Shown here piece after piece: positions 36,971 to 46,099 of a DNA stretch of 63,331 nt. Every line of letters begins with the position of its first letter. Within the stretch, counting starts at the first letter, position 1. The stretch is taken from the NCBI GenBank assembly GCA_913061145.1, contig CAJXUQ010000021.1, positions 1 to 63,331 of the forward strand. Reading direction: 5' to 3'. Position numbers and translations under genes: made by a program. This DNA comes from an uncultured Haliea sp. Lineage in GTDB: Bacteria > Pseudomonadota > Gammaproteobacteria > Pseudomonadales > Halieaceae. The notes under the pieces are model-generated. The model was not told the DNA's origin. It did not search any database and saw only the letters and a program-made list of their open reading frames with translations.

Positions 36971-38082
36971 GAGTGCTCTCCACGCACAGCCTGCGCCAGC
37001 TCGGGTGGCGCGCTGTCCAGATGCAGGGTCCGGGTCGGGAATGCCACATCGGCGCCGTGCTCATGAATAATGTCGAGGATTTTCAACAAGACATCCTGCT
37101 TGATGGCGTGATACTCGACCCAGACTGTGGTGCGTGTGAAAGCATAGACGAAAAAGTCGAGCGACGAGGGCCCGAAGGACACGAAATTCACGATCAGGGT
37201 GCGATTGAGGTCGATTTCAGGATGTTCTTCCAGCATCTGCCGGACGTCAGCAACAATGGACGCGAGTTTGGCTGAATCCTGATAGCGCACGCCGATCGTT
37301 TCATATATCCGCCGGTTGAACATGCGCGACGGATTTTCCACCGCAATCTGGGTGAATACCGCGTTTGGCACATAGAGCGGACGCTGATCGAAGGTGCGGA
37401 TGCGGGTCAGGCGCCAACCGATATCCTCCACCGTCCCCTCAATTTCCCGGTCCGGTGAGCGAATCCAGTCACCGGGGGTAAAGGGGCGATCGAGGTAGAT
37501 ACTCATTCCACCGAAAAAGTTCGCCATCAGGTCCTTCGCGGCAAAACCGACCGCTATCCCGCCGATCCCGCCGAAGGCCAGCAGTCCCGAGATGGACACA
37601 CCGACACTCTGCAGGGCCATCAGGCCGGCCAGTATCCAGAGGATTACCCGGATGAGTTTCGCCGTGGAGCGCACTGCGGCCTTGTCGGTGGAGGCCTTGT
37701 GTCCGCGCGCGGGAGACAGTAGCTCCTCTTCCGCACCGAATATCAGGCGTTGCAGGAACCAGGCCAGCATGAGAATCAGTAGCGTGTCATAGGCGCGCAG
37801 TATAAAGGCCTGCACATCCGCGGCGATCGACACCCTGCCCAGGATCAGCATCAGGGCGATGACCCAGAGCGCGACACGCAGCGGTGTTTCCAGCGCAGTG
37901 ATTACCACGTCGTCCCAGCGATTACTGCTGGTTTTCGCCACGCGGTGCAGGCGGCGCAGCAGGACACCGAGCAGCAGGTGAAGGAGCATGGCGAGCAGGA
38001 GTAGCCCACCGATCGCTACCAGCGGCGCATCAAGGCCATAGGTCGCCAATAGTCGCGACAGCGTTTGCTCTGTAGCTTCCAC
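36967..38082 (-). CDS. MscS-type mechanosensitive channel
   Basis: A small-conductance mechanosensitive channel protecting against hypo-osmotic shock. 371 residues with four N-terminal helices, a pore helix and Gly/Ala packing block FGGIGGIAVGFAAKDLMANF, then a cytoplasmic beta domain beginning IYLDRPFTPGDWI. The size and extra N-terminal helices resemble YnaI/YbdG rather than minimal MscS. It is coupled to the phosphorylase downstream by a 4-nt overlap. Confidence 0.92.
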   Translation of the reverse strand: MEATEQTLSRLLATYGLDAPLVAIGGLLLLAMLLHLLLGVLLRRLHRVAKTSSNRWDDVVITALETPLRVALWVIALMLILGRVSIAADVQAFILRAYDTLLILMLAWFLQRLIFGAEEELLSPARGHKASTDKAAVRSTAKLIRVILWILAGLMALQSVGVSISGLLAFGGIGGIAVGFAAKDLMANFFGGMSIYLDRPFTPGDWIRSPDREIEGTVEDIGWRLTRIRTFDQRPLYVPNAVFTQIAVENPSRMFNRRIYETIGVRYQDSAKLASIVADVRQMLEEHPEIDLNRTLIVNFVSFGPSSLDFFVYAFTRTTVWVEYHAIKQDVLLKILDIIHEHGADVAFPTRTLHLDSAPPELAQAVRGEHS

Positions 38083-38282
38083 GTTACATCAGGCTCCTGG
38101 TTTCCCGGGGTTAGACAATTTTCTTCTGTGGCCAGGCACTTGTCAGAGCCGCGCAGTATAACAGCGCCTCCGCCCCTTCGACACGTGCCGAGAGACATCC
38201 GCAAGCGACTGATCTGTCGCGGAAAATTCAGAGAGATGGAAAGCGCTATGAAAACCGGCGTTTTTAGATCGACAACACATAA

Positions 38283-38310
38283 TGGACAGCGCAGGTCGGC
38301 ATGGTATGTT
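38283..38310 (+). promoter_or_regulatory. Candidate promoter of the DUF6763-like gene
   Basis: TGGACA (38283-38288), 16-bp spacer, TATGTT (38305-38310), 37 nt before the ATG. The rest of the 265-bp gap (38083-38347) holds a minus-strand TATACT near 38155 that may serve mscS; I see nothing else there. Confidence 0.45.
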
Positions 38311-38347
38311 GCAGGTGACACTGAGGACTCACGAAGGGAGCGCACAC

Positions 38348-38659
38348 ATGTTGAATCCCACTGTTGGCAGCTGGTACCGGGATATCGAAACGGGAGAGCT
38401 GTTCGAAGTTGTCGCCCTGGACGAGGCCGCGCGCACCGTGGAGACACAGTTCCTCGATGGCGAGGTCACAGAATACGACCTTGAGGTCTGGCGCATGCTG
38501 CAGTTGCAACGCGCGGCCGCACCGGAGGACTGGCGAACGCCCTTCGAACTCGACGACGATGACGGCCTGGATCCGGACCTGCCCTACCACCCCGAGGAAT
38601 GGAACAACCCGCTGTCCACCATCGAACCCGACACCATGCTCGGTGTGGAGGATATTTAA
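38348..38659 (+). CDS. DUF6763-like small acidic protein
   Basis: A 103-residue soluble protein of unknown function. It starts at the ATG at 38348 after AAGGGAG. The N-terminal part NPTVGSWYRDIETGELFEVV and the ETQFLDGEVTEYDLEVW and PPEDW-like AAPEDWRTPF blocks fit a small gammaproteobacterial family I remember as DUF6763. The C-terminal half is very acidic (ELDDDDGLDPD). It sits directly upstream of lexA, but lexA has its own promoter. Confidence 0.8.
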   Translation: MLNPTVGSWYRDIETGELFEVVALDEAARTVETQFLDGEVTEYDLEVWRMLQLQRAAAPEDWRTPFELDDDDGLDPDLPYHPEEWNNPLSTIEPDTMLGVEDI

Positions 38660-38665
38660 GCCTGC

Positions 38666-38695
38666 TTGTCGCTGTCGCGTATTACTGTATATAAT
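38666..38695 (+). promoter_or_regulatory. lexA promoter
   Basis: TTGTCG (38666-38671), 18-bp spacer, perfect TATAAT (38690-38695). The -10 lies inside the first SOS box. Confidence 0.75.
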
Positions 38696-38700
38696 CCCAG
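38685..38700 (+). promoter_or_regulatory. LexA operator 1 (SOS box)
   Basis: CTG-TATATAATCC-CAG fits the gammaproteobacterial CTG-N10-CAG SOS box and overlaps the -10 of lexA. This predicts autorepression. Confidence 0.88.
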
Positions 38701-38703
38701 TCA

Positions 38704-38719
38704 CTGTACAAATACACAG
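38704..38719 (+). promoter_or_regulatory. LexA operator 2 (SOS box)
   Basis: CTGT-ACAAATAC-ACAG is a perfect SOS box 19 bp downstream of the first, about two helical turns away on the same DNA face. It lies just 11 nt before the lexA ATG. Confidence 0.92.
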
Positions 38720-38730
38720 ATGGACGGGGT

Positions 38731-39327
38731 ATGGACAAACTTACGCAGCGACAGCAGCAGGTGCTGGACATCATCCGCCAGCATATCGACCAGACCGGCT
38801 ATCCACCCACCCGCGCCGATATCGCCAGGGAGCTGGGTTTCAAGTCGGCCAACGCTGCCGAGGAACACCTGAAGGCACTTGCGCGCAAGGGTGCGATCGA
38901 AATCATTGCCGGCGCCTCTCGTGGCATCCGGTTGCCCGAAAACCCAGGCCTTCCCATCATCGGGCGCGTTGCAGCAGGCAACCCGGTGCTCGCGCAGGAA
39001 CATATCGAGGATTATTGCGCCATCCCAGCCAACTTCTTTCATCCGGCAGCAGACTACCTGCTAAGGGTCACGGGCGACAGCATGCAGGATGTCGGCATAC
39101 TGGATGGAGACCTGCTGGCGGTGCACCGCAGCAGCGAAGCCCGCAATGGCGCCATTGTCGTCGCCCGCATTGAGGATGAAGTGACCGTGAAACGCTTTCA
39201 GCGCGGCAGCAGCCGGCACCTGGTAGAGTTGCACGCCGAGAACCCGGCCTATGCGCCAATCACGGTTGATTTGCGCACGCAGGCGTTCGCGATTGAGGGG
39301 TTGAGCGTCGGCATCCTCCGACGCTAG
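38731..39327 (+). CDS. lexA: SOS repressor LexA
   Basis: LexA represses DNA-damage genes until RecA-ssDNA triggers self-cleavage. 198 residues with the winged helix-turn-helix ([22 protein letters not shown]), the scissile Ala82-Gly83 bond in VAAGNP, catalytic S117 in GDSM and K154 in TVKRF. Two SOS boxes control it. In many relatives sulA follows; here the next gene is convergent and ends 18 nt away, so sulA is not in this place. Confidence 0.98.
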   Translation: MDKLTQRQQQVLDIIRQHIDQTGYPPTRADIARELGFKSANAAEEHLKALARKGAIEIIAGASRGIRLPENPGLPIIGRVAAGNPVLAQEHIEDYCAIPANFFHPAADYLLRVTGDSMQDVGILDGDLLAVHRSSEARNGAIVVARIEDEVTVKRFQRGSSRHLVELHAENPAYAPITVDLRTQAFAIEGLSVGILRR

Positions 39328-39345
39328 CGGTCGTCGTCAGCCGGG

Positions 39346-39588
39346 TCAGTGGACGGTGCGCGCCCGGCTTTCACTGTCTTCGGGGCGCTCTTTTTCGTTG
39401 ATGCTGGCCGCGGCCTGCATGCCGGCCTGAATCATCACCTTCGCAACTTCCAGGCCATTGTCCATCAGGTAATCCCGCGCCTCGTCTGAGAACTGGATGC
39501 GCAGGAGAGGCTCGGAATCGTCCTCGGCGCGTTGCAGGACAATTTCACCTTCGCCGAGATCAACAATTTCCAACAGGGCTGTGGCCAC
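39346..39588 (-). CDS. Small conserved hypothetical protein
   Basis: An 80-residue protein of unknown function. I prefer the GTG at 39588, which follows GAGGAG by 6 nt, over the ATG at 39609. It reads as a small domain (TALLEIVDLGEGEIVLQRAE, then RIQFSDEARDYL) with a charged tail. It lies between lexA and topA, where relatives carry similarly sized unknown genes. It is transcribed in the same direction as topA and the DUF6586-like gene. Confidence 0.7.
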   Translation of the reverse strand: MATALLEIVDLGEGEIVLQRAEDDSEPLLRIQFSDEARDYLMDNGLEVAKVMIQAGMQAAASINEKERPEDSESRARTVH

Positions 39589-39657
39589 AAGAGGCTCCTC
39601 TTTTTGCATCGATTGCCAGTGTAACAGGGGGCAGATGCGACCGCCAACGGGCACTCT

Positions 39658-40122
39658 CTAGCATTCGTCCAACAGGTCACCCATACGGGAAAACGCAGCT
39701 TCAAGCTGGTCCGCTGCGACCTGCAGTGTGTCCCAATCCAGCTGGCCAGAGGTGCTCACCGCAAGGTTGCCTACCATCCGCCTGGCCGGCTCCGCCGCGG
39801 GCTGCTGCAGCAACCGGAACAGCCACCCCTGTGTTTCAAGTTGCGCAAACTCCGTCACCTCTGCCGGTTGCGCCTTGCCCGGCGCTGCCGGCGGCAGTTC
39901 CGCAACACAGTGCGGCGGCTGCGGCGGCAATTGTGCGGGCTTCTGCAAATCGAGCAGGAACCAGCCATAGGCCGTCAGCAGGTGCTCCCGCACGGCTGGC
40001 CCGAAAGCCTGCGCCAGGGTGTTGGCTGGCACATTTTCTGCGCACCGCGCCTGCTCCCACGCCTGCAGCAGCAGCCGGCCGAGGTACAGCGCATGATTGG
40101 CCTGGCCCCGGAGACTGCTCAT
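39658..40122 (-). CDS. DUF6586-like protein downstream of topA
   Basis: 154 residues from the ATG at 40122, which overlaps the topA stop (ATGA). It is alpha-helical ([20 protein letters not shown] at the start) with a Pro-rich middle and no catalytic motif that I can see. Position directly after topA and overall form fit the family I remember as DUF6586. Function unknown; co-translated with topoisomerase I. Confidence 0.75.
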   Translation of the reverse strand: MSSLRGQANHALYLGRLLLQAWEQARCAENVPANTLAQAFGPAVREHLLTAYGWFLLDLQKPAQLPPQPPHCVAELPPAAPGKAQPAEVTEFAQLETQGWLFRLLQQPAAEPARRMVGNLAVSTSGQLDWDTLQVAADQLEAAFSRMGDLLDEC

Positions 40123-42824
40123 GTGCGCTTGCGAGCCGCCTTGCGCTTGGGCGCGGCGCTCTTCTTTCGCGGTGCGCCTTTCGCTGCGGCCGGGCTCTTG
40201 CCCTCTTCCGTCTGCCACTTGCCATTGCGGTAGACCGCTCGCCATCCCGTCGGTTTGCCGTCGCGCTCGGTCATCACATACTGCTCAGCCGCTTTCCGAC
40301 TGTAGCGCACCTGGGTGCGGTTGCCGTCGTCGTCCTCGACTGGCGCCGAGAACAGGAAACTGTACTTGGGGTCGATCTCGTTCTTGTGGGGCAGCAGTTC
40401 ATCCACGAAGGGCGCCCGGGTCTCCCGGTTGCGCGGGAACTGGCTGGCAGCCAGAAACAGCCCGGCCGCACCGTCGCGCAGGATGTAGTGGTCATCCACC
40501 TTCTCGCAGGCCAGCTCCGGCATGGGCACCGGGTCCATTTTCGGCGGTGCCGCTTCCCCGTTGCGCAGCAGTTTGCGCGTGTTCTTGCACGCTTCCGCCG
40601 TGCAGCCGAAGTACTTGCCGAAACGGCCGGTCTTGAGCTGCATCTCTGCGCCACATTTGTCACAGGCCAGCGTAGGACCATCATAGCCTTTGATCTTGAA
40701 CTTGCCGGTCTCGACTTCGTAACCGGGACAGTCAGGATTGTTGCCGCAGACGTGCAGTTTGCGCTGCTCGTCGATCAGGTAGCTGTCCATTGCCGCATTA
40801 CACAGCGTGCAGCGATGCTTCTTTCTCAACAGGCGGGATTCGGCCTCGTCGTCCGCGTCCTCGCGAATGGCTTCGTCGCCCGGTGTCAGGTTGATGGTGT
40901 TCTTGCAGCGCTCCTTGGGCGGCAGTGCATAACCGGAGCAGCCCAGGAACACACCGGTGCTGGCGGTGCGGATCTGCATGGGCCTGCCGCACTTGCTGCA
41001 CGGTATGTCCGTCGGGGTCGGCTCATTGGGCTGCATCCCGACGGGTTCCGCCTCTTCTGCCTTTTCCAGCAGTTGCCGAAAATCGGCGTAGAAACTGTCC
41101 AGAAGATCCCGCCAGTCGAGTTCGCCCTGAGCCACCGTATCCAGCCGTTCCTCCATGCTCGCGGTGAAGCCGTAGTCGAGCAGTTCGGTGAAGCTGTTCT
41201 GCAATCGCTGGGTGACGATGTCACCCATTTTCTCGGCGTAGAAACGCTTGTTCTCGAGGCGTACGTACCCACGATCCTGAATGGTTGAAATAATCGAGGC
41301 GTAGGTGGACGGGCGGCCAATGCCGCGCTTTTCAAGCTCTCGCACCAGGCTGGCTTCGCCGTAGCGCGGCGCGGGCTTGGTGAAGTGCTGCGCCGGGTCC
41401 AGGGCGACCAGCTTCAGCGTGTCCGACTTCTGGATATCGGGAAGCACTTCGTCCTCTCCCTTGCGTCCGGCAGCCCCCTGCACACGGGTGTAGCCATCAA
41501 AGCGAATGATGCGGCCCTTGGCCGACAGCTCGTAGTCGCCTGCGGTGACCGTGATGGTCGTCGCGGTGTATTCAGCGGGCGTCATCTGGCCTGCGACAAA
41601 CTGTCGCCAGATCATTTCATACAGGCGCTCGGCGTCGCGTTCCATGCCCTGCAGACCCGACTGCAGCAGGTTGACGTCCGAAGGGCGAATCGCCTCGTGG
41701 GCCTCCTGGGCGCCCTCCTTGCTGCTGTAACGGTTGGGCGTGGCGGGCAGGTAGGCGGGTGGAAACTCCGCCGCGATGTAGTCGCGACAGGCCTGTACCG
41801 CGTCTTCACTGAGGTTGGTGGAATCGGTGCGCATATAGGTGATGTAGCCTGCCTCGTAGAGGCGCTGTGCCATCATCATCGTTTTCTTCACGGAAAACCC
41901 AAGGCGCGTACTGGCCGCCTGCTGCAGCGTGGAGGTGATGAAAGGCGCCGGCGCTTTCGACCGGGTGGGCTTGTCCTCTCGGTCACTGACCACATAGGGC
42001 AACTTTTCGAGCGCTTCCGTCGCCGCCCGCGCTGCCTCCTCGCTGGTCGGACGGAAGGCCGCGCCGGCCTGCTTGCGCACCTGAAAGCGCACCGCGTCGG
42101 CATCAGCCGGCTGCAGGTCGGCGTGAATCTCCCAGTACTCCTCGGGCACGAAGGCACGGATCTCGCGTTCACGCTCGACGATCAGGCGTACCGCAACGGA
42201 TTGTACCCGGCCCGCCGAAAGACCACGGGCCACCTTGGCCCACAGCAGGGGCGAAACCATATAGCCGACAACCCGGTCGAGGAAGCGCCGCGCCTGCTGG
42301 GCGTTGACCCGGTTCTGGTCCAGATGTGCAGGATGCTTGAATGCCTCGCCAATAGCCTTCTTGGTAATCTCGTTAAACACCACGCGTTGATAGCGTGAAT
42401 CATCCCCCCCAATCGCTTCACGCAGGTGCCAGGCGATGGCCTCCCCTTCCCTGTCAAGGTCGGTCGCGAGGTAAATGGCATCGCTGCTGGCGGCCAGCTT
42501 GCGCAGTTCGGCCACGACCTTTTCCTTCCCCGGCAGGATCTGGTAGTCCGCCTGCCAGCCATGTTCGGGATCAATGCCCATTCGGCGCACTAACTGCTCA
42601 CGCGACTTGGCCTTGCGGTGCTGGGCCTTCTCCTCGGGTGACATCTTGCGGGTAATGGCCGCCTGGGCGGCGCGCTCCTTGGCATCCACCGGGGTGGCGC
42701 TGCCCGCTGTCGGCAGGTCCCTGATGTGTCCGATACTGGATTTGACGATAAAATCCGGGCCCAGATACTTGTTGATCGTTTTCGCCTTGGCGGGCGATTC
42801 GACAATAACCAGTGATTTACCCAT
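40119..42824 (-). CDS. topA: DNA topoisomerase I
   Basis: TopA relaxes negative supercoils. The 901-residue protein starts [20 protein letters not shown] (TOPRIM), contains the acidic TOPRIM motif [13 protein letters not shown], the active-site tyrosine in [13 protein letters not shown], and at the C-terminus three four-cysteine zinc ribbons ([24 protein letters not shown]), then a Lys/Arg/Ala-rich tail ([20 protein letters not shown]) that probably binds DNA. A strong promoter is seen at 42903-42931. Confidence 0.98.
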   Translation of the reverse strand: MGKSLVIVESPAKAKTINKYLGPDFIVKSSIGHIRDLPTAGSATPVDAKERAAQAAITRKMSPEEKAQHRKAKSREQLVRRMGIDPEHGWQADYQILPGKEKVVAELRKLAASSDAIYLATDLDREGEAIAWHLREAIGGDDSRYQRVVFNEITKKAIGEAFKHPAHLDQNRVNAQQARRFLDRVVGYMVSPLLWAKVARGLSAGRVQSVAVRLIVEREREIRAFVPEEYWEIHADLQPADADAVRFQVRKQAGAAFRPTSEEAARAATEALEKLPYVVSDREDKPTRSKAPAPFITSTLQQAASTRLGFSVKKTMMMAQRLYEAGYITYMRTDSTNLSEDAVQACRDYIAAEFPPAYLPATPNRYSSKEGAQEAHEAIRPSDVNLLQSGLQGMERDAERLYEMIWRQFVAGQMTPAEYTATTITVTAGDYELSAKGRIIRFDGYTRVQGAAGRKGEDEVLPDIQKSDTLKLVALDPAQHFTKPAPRYGEASLVRELEKRGIGRPSTYASIISTIQDRGYVRLENKRFYAEKMGDIVTQRLQNSFTELLDYGFTASMEERLDTVAQGELDWRDLLDSFYADFRQLLEKAEEAEPVGMQPNEPTPTDIPCSKCGRPMQIRTASTGVFLGCSGYALPPKERCKNTINLTPGDEAIREDADDEAESRLLRKKHRCTLCNAAMDSYLIDEQRKLHVCGNNPDCPGYEVETGKFKIKGYDGPTLACDKCGAEMQLKTGRFGKYFGCTAEACKNTRKLLRNGEAAPPKMDPVPMPELACEKVDDHYILRDGAAGLFLAASQFPRNRETRAPFVDELLPHKNEIDPKYSFLFSAPVEDDDGNRTQVRYSRKAAEQYVMTERDGKPTGWRAVYRNGKWQTEEGKSPAAAKGAPRKKSAAPKRKAARKRT

Positions 42825-42902
42825 AGACTCCCGCGTGATCTCGCTTGGTGTGGGTCAGCGGACGCCTGCATTCACCTGCCGGCGCCCGTCAAAAAAGTCG
42901 CA

Positions 42903-42931
42903 TATATAAAGACCCTGTCCCTCCGGGTCAA
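42903..42931 (-). promoter_or_regulatory. topA promoter with inverted repeat in spacer
   Basis: Minus strand TTGACC (42931-42926), 17-bp spacer, TATATA (42908-42903). GACCC (42929-42925) and GGGTC (42915-42911) form an inverted repeat overlapping the -35 and spacer, usable as an operator or as a hairpin for the preceding gene, whose stop codon lies at 42928-42930. Confidence 0.65.
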
Positions 42932-43374
42932 GGAATCTGTTGCGCCCAGTCCTTCAGAACAGCTGCTATCTGCTCTACGGTAGCCGCATCGCCGGCTTCT
43001 TGCCAGTACAGCCCACAGCTGTCCTCATGCACGCTCGCCGCAAGGATGCTGTCAGGCGCCGCGAGCAGCGCAGCAGGAACCGGTTCATGTTTCGCCCCGA
43101 CGGCCTGCCACCCGCCAGCGCGCAACTGCCAGACACAGCGCCGGCGCCCCTTGCCGCTGGAAGGCGGCAGCCGCAGCCCGTAATAAATGACGTCGGATGC
43201 CTGGCTCTGCTGTGGTAACGCTGGCCCGGGCTGCTCGCGAAACTCGACAAAAAGCCCGTTGAGTGCAGCGGTCTCCCGCAGGGTGACCTGCAGGCGCTGT
43301 CGCTTGCTGGGGAGGAAATGCGTAAGCGGCGCGATGGCCACCAGCAAGGCGAAGGCGATCAGCAAGTAATTCAA
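42928..43374 (-). CDS. Membrane-anchored hypothetical protein
   Basis: 148 residues: one N-terminal helix (YLLIAFALLVAIAPLTHFL), a basic stretch, then a soluble alpha/beta region with an IYYGLRLPPSS segment and C-terminal helix. I do not recognise a family. It lies upstream of topA on the same strand and its stop codon overlaps the topA promoter. Confidence 0.75.
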   Translation of the reverse strand: MNYLLIAFALLVAIAPLTHFLPSKRQRLQVTLRETAALNGLFVEFREQPGPALPQQSQASDVIYYGLRLPPSSGKGRRRCVWQLRAGGWQAVGAKHEPVPAALLAAPDSILAASVHEDSCGLYWQEAGDAATVEQIAAVLKDWAQQIP

Positions 43375-43436
43375 GGCAGGTCCTGACTCAAGTCAACGAT
43401 CGGGGGCAAAGTCGCACCTCGTGCTGCTGGAGGCGC

Positions 43437-43464
43437 TTGTCCGGCGCGCATTGTATGCTATAAC
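43437..43464 (+). promoter_or_regulatory. Candidate promoter of the UspA-type gene
   Basis: TTGTCC (43437-43442), 16-bp spacer, TATAAC (43459-43464). The predicted start near 43471 lies after the upstream in-frame ATG at 43470, which supports the ATG at 43500 as the true start. Confidence 0.55.
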
Positions 43465-43499
43465 AGGCGATGAATTCTGTTTACGATGACGGGGGGCCT

Positions 43500-43940
43500 A
43501 TGTCCAACTACAAGAAACTGATTATTGCCGTGGACCTGAGTGAAGATTCCGCGGACGTGGCCCAGCGCGCACGCGGCGTCGCACAGGGTAGCGGTGCCGA
43601 GCTGCATCTCATACACGTCATTGAGCCTCTGAGCTTTGCCTATGGCGGCGACATCCCCATGGATTTTTCCGGTATCCAGGACGAAATCCATCAACAGGCC
43701 GCGCAGCAACTGGCGCGTTTCGGGGAGCAGTACGGAATTGCCGCCGACCGCCAGCACATCGTACTCGGCCGCCCGGAAGTGGAAATCCACAGCAAGGCAG
43801 AGGAAATCGGCGCCGACCTCATCGTAGTGGGCAGTCACGGCCGTTACGGTCTGGCATTACTCATGGGCTCTACTGCCAACGGCGTCCTGCATGGCGCGTC
43901 CTGTGATGTGCTCGCCGTCAGAGTCGGCAACCGGTCCTGA
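43500..43940 (+). CDS. UspA-family universal stress protein
   Basis: A 146-residue single-domain universal stress protein, probably a cytoplasmic ATP-binding dimer. It begins MSNYKKLIIAVDLSEDS after a GGGGGG run, has the IHVIEPLSF strand, and carries the ATP-binding pattern GSHGRYGLALLMGSTANGV near residues 113-131. Conditions of induction are not visible. Confidence 0.93.
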   Translation: MSNYKKLIIAVDLSEDSADVAQRARGVAQGSGAELHLIHVIEPLSFAYGGDIPMDFSGIQDEIHQQAAQQLARFGEQYGIAADRQHIVLGRPEVEIHSKAEEIGADLIVVGSHGRYGLALLMGSTANGVLHGASCDVLAVRVGNRS

Positions 43941-43948
43941 GCCCTGCT

Positions 43949-43967
43949 GCGCCGCGGCTCGCGGCGC
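43949..43967. terminator. GC-rich hairpin between convergent genes
   Basis: GCGCCGCG and CGCGGCGC form a perfect 8-bp stem with a 3-nt loop between the stops of the UspA-type gene and the glutaredoxin-like gene. No T-run follows on either strand, so termination is plausible but unproven. Confidence 0.4.
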
Positions 43968-43968
43968 G

Positions 43969-44241
43969 TTACACCTGCCCGCCGTCATCGCCATCGATGA
44001 AATCCAGTAGTTGCTGGGGCGAAAACGGCCAGTTCAGCTCGCGCCCGTCCTGCCGGTACAGCACCGGGATGCGGGTTGCGTAGCGCACAAACAGCTGCTC
44101 ATCCTCGCTGATATCCACGGCATCGTAGTGGCTGATCAGCGCCTCCTGCACAGCCAGATCCAGTAAGGCAGCCGCCTGTTCGCACAAGTGACAGGCAGAC
44201 GTCCCGTAGAGTGTGAGTGGACTTTGACAAAGCTCTGGCAC
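43969..44241 (-). CDS. Glutaredoxin-like (DUF836) protein
   Basis: A 90-residue thioredoxin-fold protein. It has LTLYGTSACHLCEQA with a CHLC redox pair at 17-20 and the cis-Pro strand TRIPVLYRQDG. This matches the short glutaredoxin-like family often found beside housekeeping genes; its partner is unknown. An AGGGAG precedes the ATG. Confidence 0.88.
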   Translation of the reverse strand: MPELCQSPLTLYGTSACHLCEQAAALLDLAVQEALISHYDAVDISEDEQLFVRYATRIPVLYRQDGRELNWPFSPQQLLDFIDGDDGGQV

Positions 44242-44301
44242 CTGCAGTCTCCCTGTTGTTTAATGCGGCTCGCCTGCTGCACACCTCACCCAAACGCAGG
44301 A

Positions 44302-44331
44302 TTGCGGCCGCAGGCAGTCGGAGGTTATGAT
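44302..44331 (+). promoter_or_regulatory. Candidate promoter of the IclR-type gene
   Basis: TTGCGG (44302-44307), 18-bp spacer, TATGAT (44326-44331), about 54 nt before the GTG start. Confidence 0.45.
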
Positions 44332-44384
44332 TCTTCAGTACAGCATAATGAACCGCACCATTGCGAAGCCAGGGAGTACCTGAC

Positions 44385-45296
44385 GTGGCACTGTTTTCCC
44401 AACCCACCGCCCGCGCGCTGGCCATACTCGATCTGCTGATGGCGAACCCGCAACAGGCCTTTGGTTTGACGGAAATGACGCGTCGCCTGAACCTCAACAA
44501 GGCCACCTGTCACGCCATCCTGACCACCATGGCCAATTACGGCTTCCTGGTCCAACACCCCAAAACCAAGGCGTATCGCCTCGGCCCTTCCATTATAGCT
44601 GCAGGTAACGCCGCATTCGCGCAGTTTCCCGTGCTGGAATACGCGAGGCCGGAACTGGAGGGCCTCAACAGCGACCTGAACCTCGGCTTTGCCGTCACCG
44701 CACGTTCGAAGCTCCATCAGGTCCTGCTGGCGCTGTATGGCAACGCCACCCCGCTGATGGACTCCTTCCAGCTGGGGCTGCGCCTGCCCAACGCTGCGCC
44801 TGTTGCGGCGTGTTTTACCGCCTTCTCCCCAGCGAAGCAGCTCGAAGCCTGGCTGACCCGGGCACACGAGTCACGGGGCGGGTACAACGAGCGCCTGGAC
44901 CAAAAGCTGCGGGTGTCGGTGATTGCTATTCGGGCCCGGGGTTATGAGGTCACGCTGAAAACCCGTGCGGAGGAAGAACTGACCCGGGAGCTGACCCGCA
45001 TTCACCAGTCCTGGAGCCTGCAGGAGCTGGAAGAGGCCACCAACAAGTACCAGCAGGGCATCTGTGTCGAGCATTACCACCTCGACCGTATCGACCCCAA
45101 GGCCCGCTACGAGGTCAGCACCATTGCGGTGCCGGTGTTTGTTTACCGGCAGGTGCCGGTCATGTGTTTTGTGGCCGGTTCGATGGATTCACCCATTACC
45201 GGCGCCCAGATCGAGGATATCGCCCAGCGCATGAAGCAGTCGGCTGACCGTGTAACCCGGCTCGCCAGCGGCCATGAGCCCGGCGCAAATCCCTGA
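44385..45296 (+). CDS. IclR-family transcriptional regulator
   Basis: A DNA-binding regulator with an N-terminal winged helix (RALAILDLLMANPQQAFGLT and NLNKATCHAILTTM) and a C-terminal ligand domain. It starts at GTG 44385 with AGGGAG 8 nt upstream; 303 residues. The effector-domain sequence contains DSFQLGLRLPNAAPVAACF. No catabolic operon is adjacent, so the target is unknown. The downstream rRNA/tRNA methyltransferase gene overlaps it by 23 nt. Confidence 0.9.
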   Translation: MALFSQPTARALAILDLLMANPQQAFGLTEMTRRLNLNKATCHAILTTMANYGFLVQHPKTKAYRLGPSIIAAGNAAFAQFPVLEYARPELEGLNSDLNLGFAVTARSKLHQVLLALYGNATPLMDSFQLGLRLPNAAPVAACFTAFSPAKQLEAWLTRAHESRGGYNERLDQKLRVSVIAIRARGYEVTLKTRAEEELTRELTRIHQSWSLQELEEATNKYQQGICVEHYHLDRIDPKARYEVSTIAVPVFVYRQVPVMCFVAGSMDSPITGAQIEDIAQRMKQSADRVTRLASGHEPGANP

Positions 45297-46077
45297 CACC
45301 TTGAGCGATCGTCCCGAATACACGGCGCGCAAGGCCTTTTTCGACCGCGTTCTCACCGTCTACGGCCGCAAGCCCGTGCTTGAAGCCCTGCGCACGCCGG
45401 GGCTGTCATTGCATGCACTGCATGTCGCCGACAGCAACCGGGAGGACGGGGTGATGGCAGAGATTCTGCGCGATGCGGCGCGACGCGGCCTCGCGGTGCA
45501 GCGTCACAACCGGGCAGAACTCGCCAGAATATCGCGCAACGGGCGCCAGGATCAGGGCATCGCACTGGATATCCGGTGCCCCGCCTTTGCCCGCGTAGAT
45601 GACTACCTGGCAGGTCCGGACCTCGCGAACCAGCGCCTGCTCGCACTCGACGGCATCACCAACCCGCAGAATCTGGGGATGATTGTCCGTTCCGCCGCCG
45701 CCGGAAACATCGATGGGATCGTGCTGGCGAGACGCGGCAACGCCGCGCTGGGCCCACTGGTCATCAAGGCCAGCGCCGGCACGCTATACCGCGCCCCCAT
45801 CCTGTTTTGCGAATCGTTACCCACTGCGCTGGAAGCCTGCAAGGCCCGGAATTTCAAGGTGTGCTCGCTGCGTGCGGACGCCCGTCAGAGCCTGTTCGAC
45901 TACCGGCCTTCAGGCAACTGTGTGTACATCCTGGGCAACGAAACCGAGGGCGTCTCCGAGGCGAGCGAGCGCCTGGCGGACGAGGCCCTGTGCATCCCCA
46001 TGCGCAACGGCGTTGAATCCCTCAACGTTGCCGTGACGGCGAGCCTCATCGCCTTCTGCGGCAGCCTCGGGCGCTAG
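45274..46077 (+). CDS. TrmH/SpoU-family RNA 2'-O-methyltransferase
   Basis: A SAM-dependent RNA ribose methyltransferase of the knotted SPOUT type. 267 residues with an N-terminal substrate-binding part and the three SPOUT motifs: LDGITNPQNLGMIVRSA, YILGNETEGVS and IPMRNGVESLNVAVTASL. RlmB-like or TrmH-like specificity cannot be settled from sequence. Confidence 0.92.
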   Translation: MSPAQIPDTLSDRPEYTARKAFFDRVLTVYGRKPVLEALRTPGLSLHALHVADSNREDGVMAEILRDAARRGLAVQRHNRAELARISRNGRQDQGIALDIRCPAFARVDDYLAGPDLANQRLLALDGITNPQNLGMIVRSAAAGNIDGIVLARRGNAALGPLVIKASAGTLYRAPILFCESLPTALEACKARNFKVCSLRADARQSLFDYRPSGNCVYILGNETEGVSEASERLADEALCIPMRNGVESLNVAVTASLIAFCGSLGR

Positions 46078-46099
46078 CGCCGGAATCCCGTGCGCGGAC

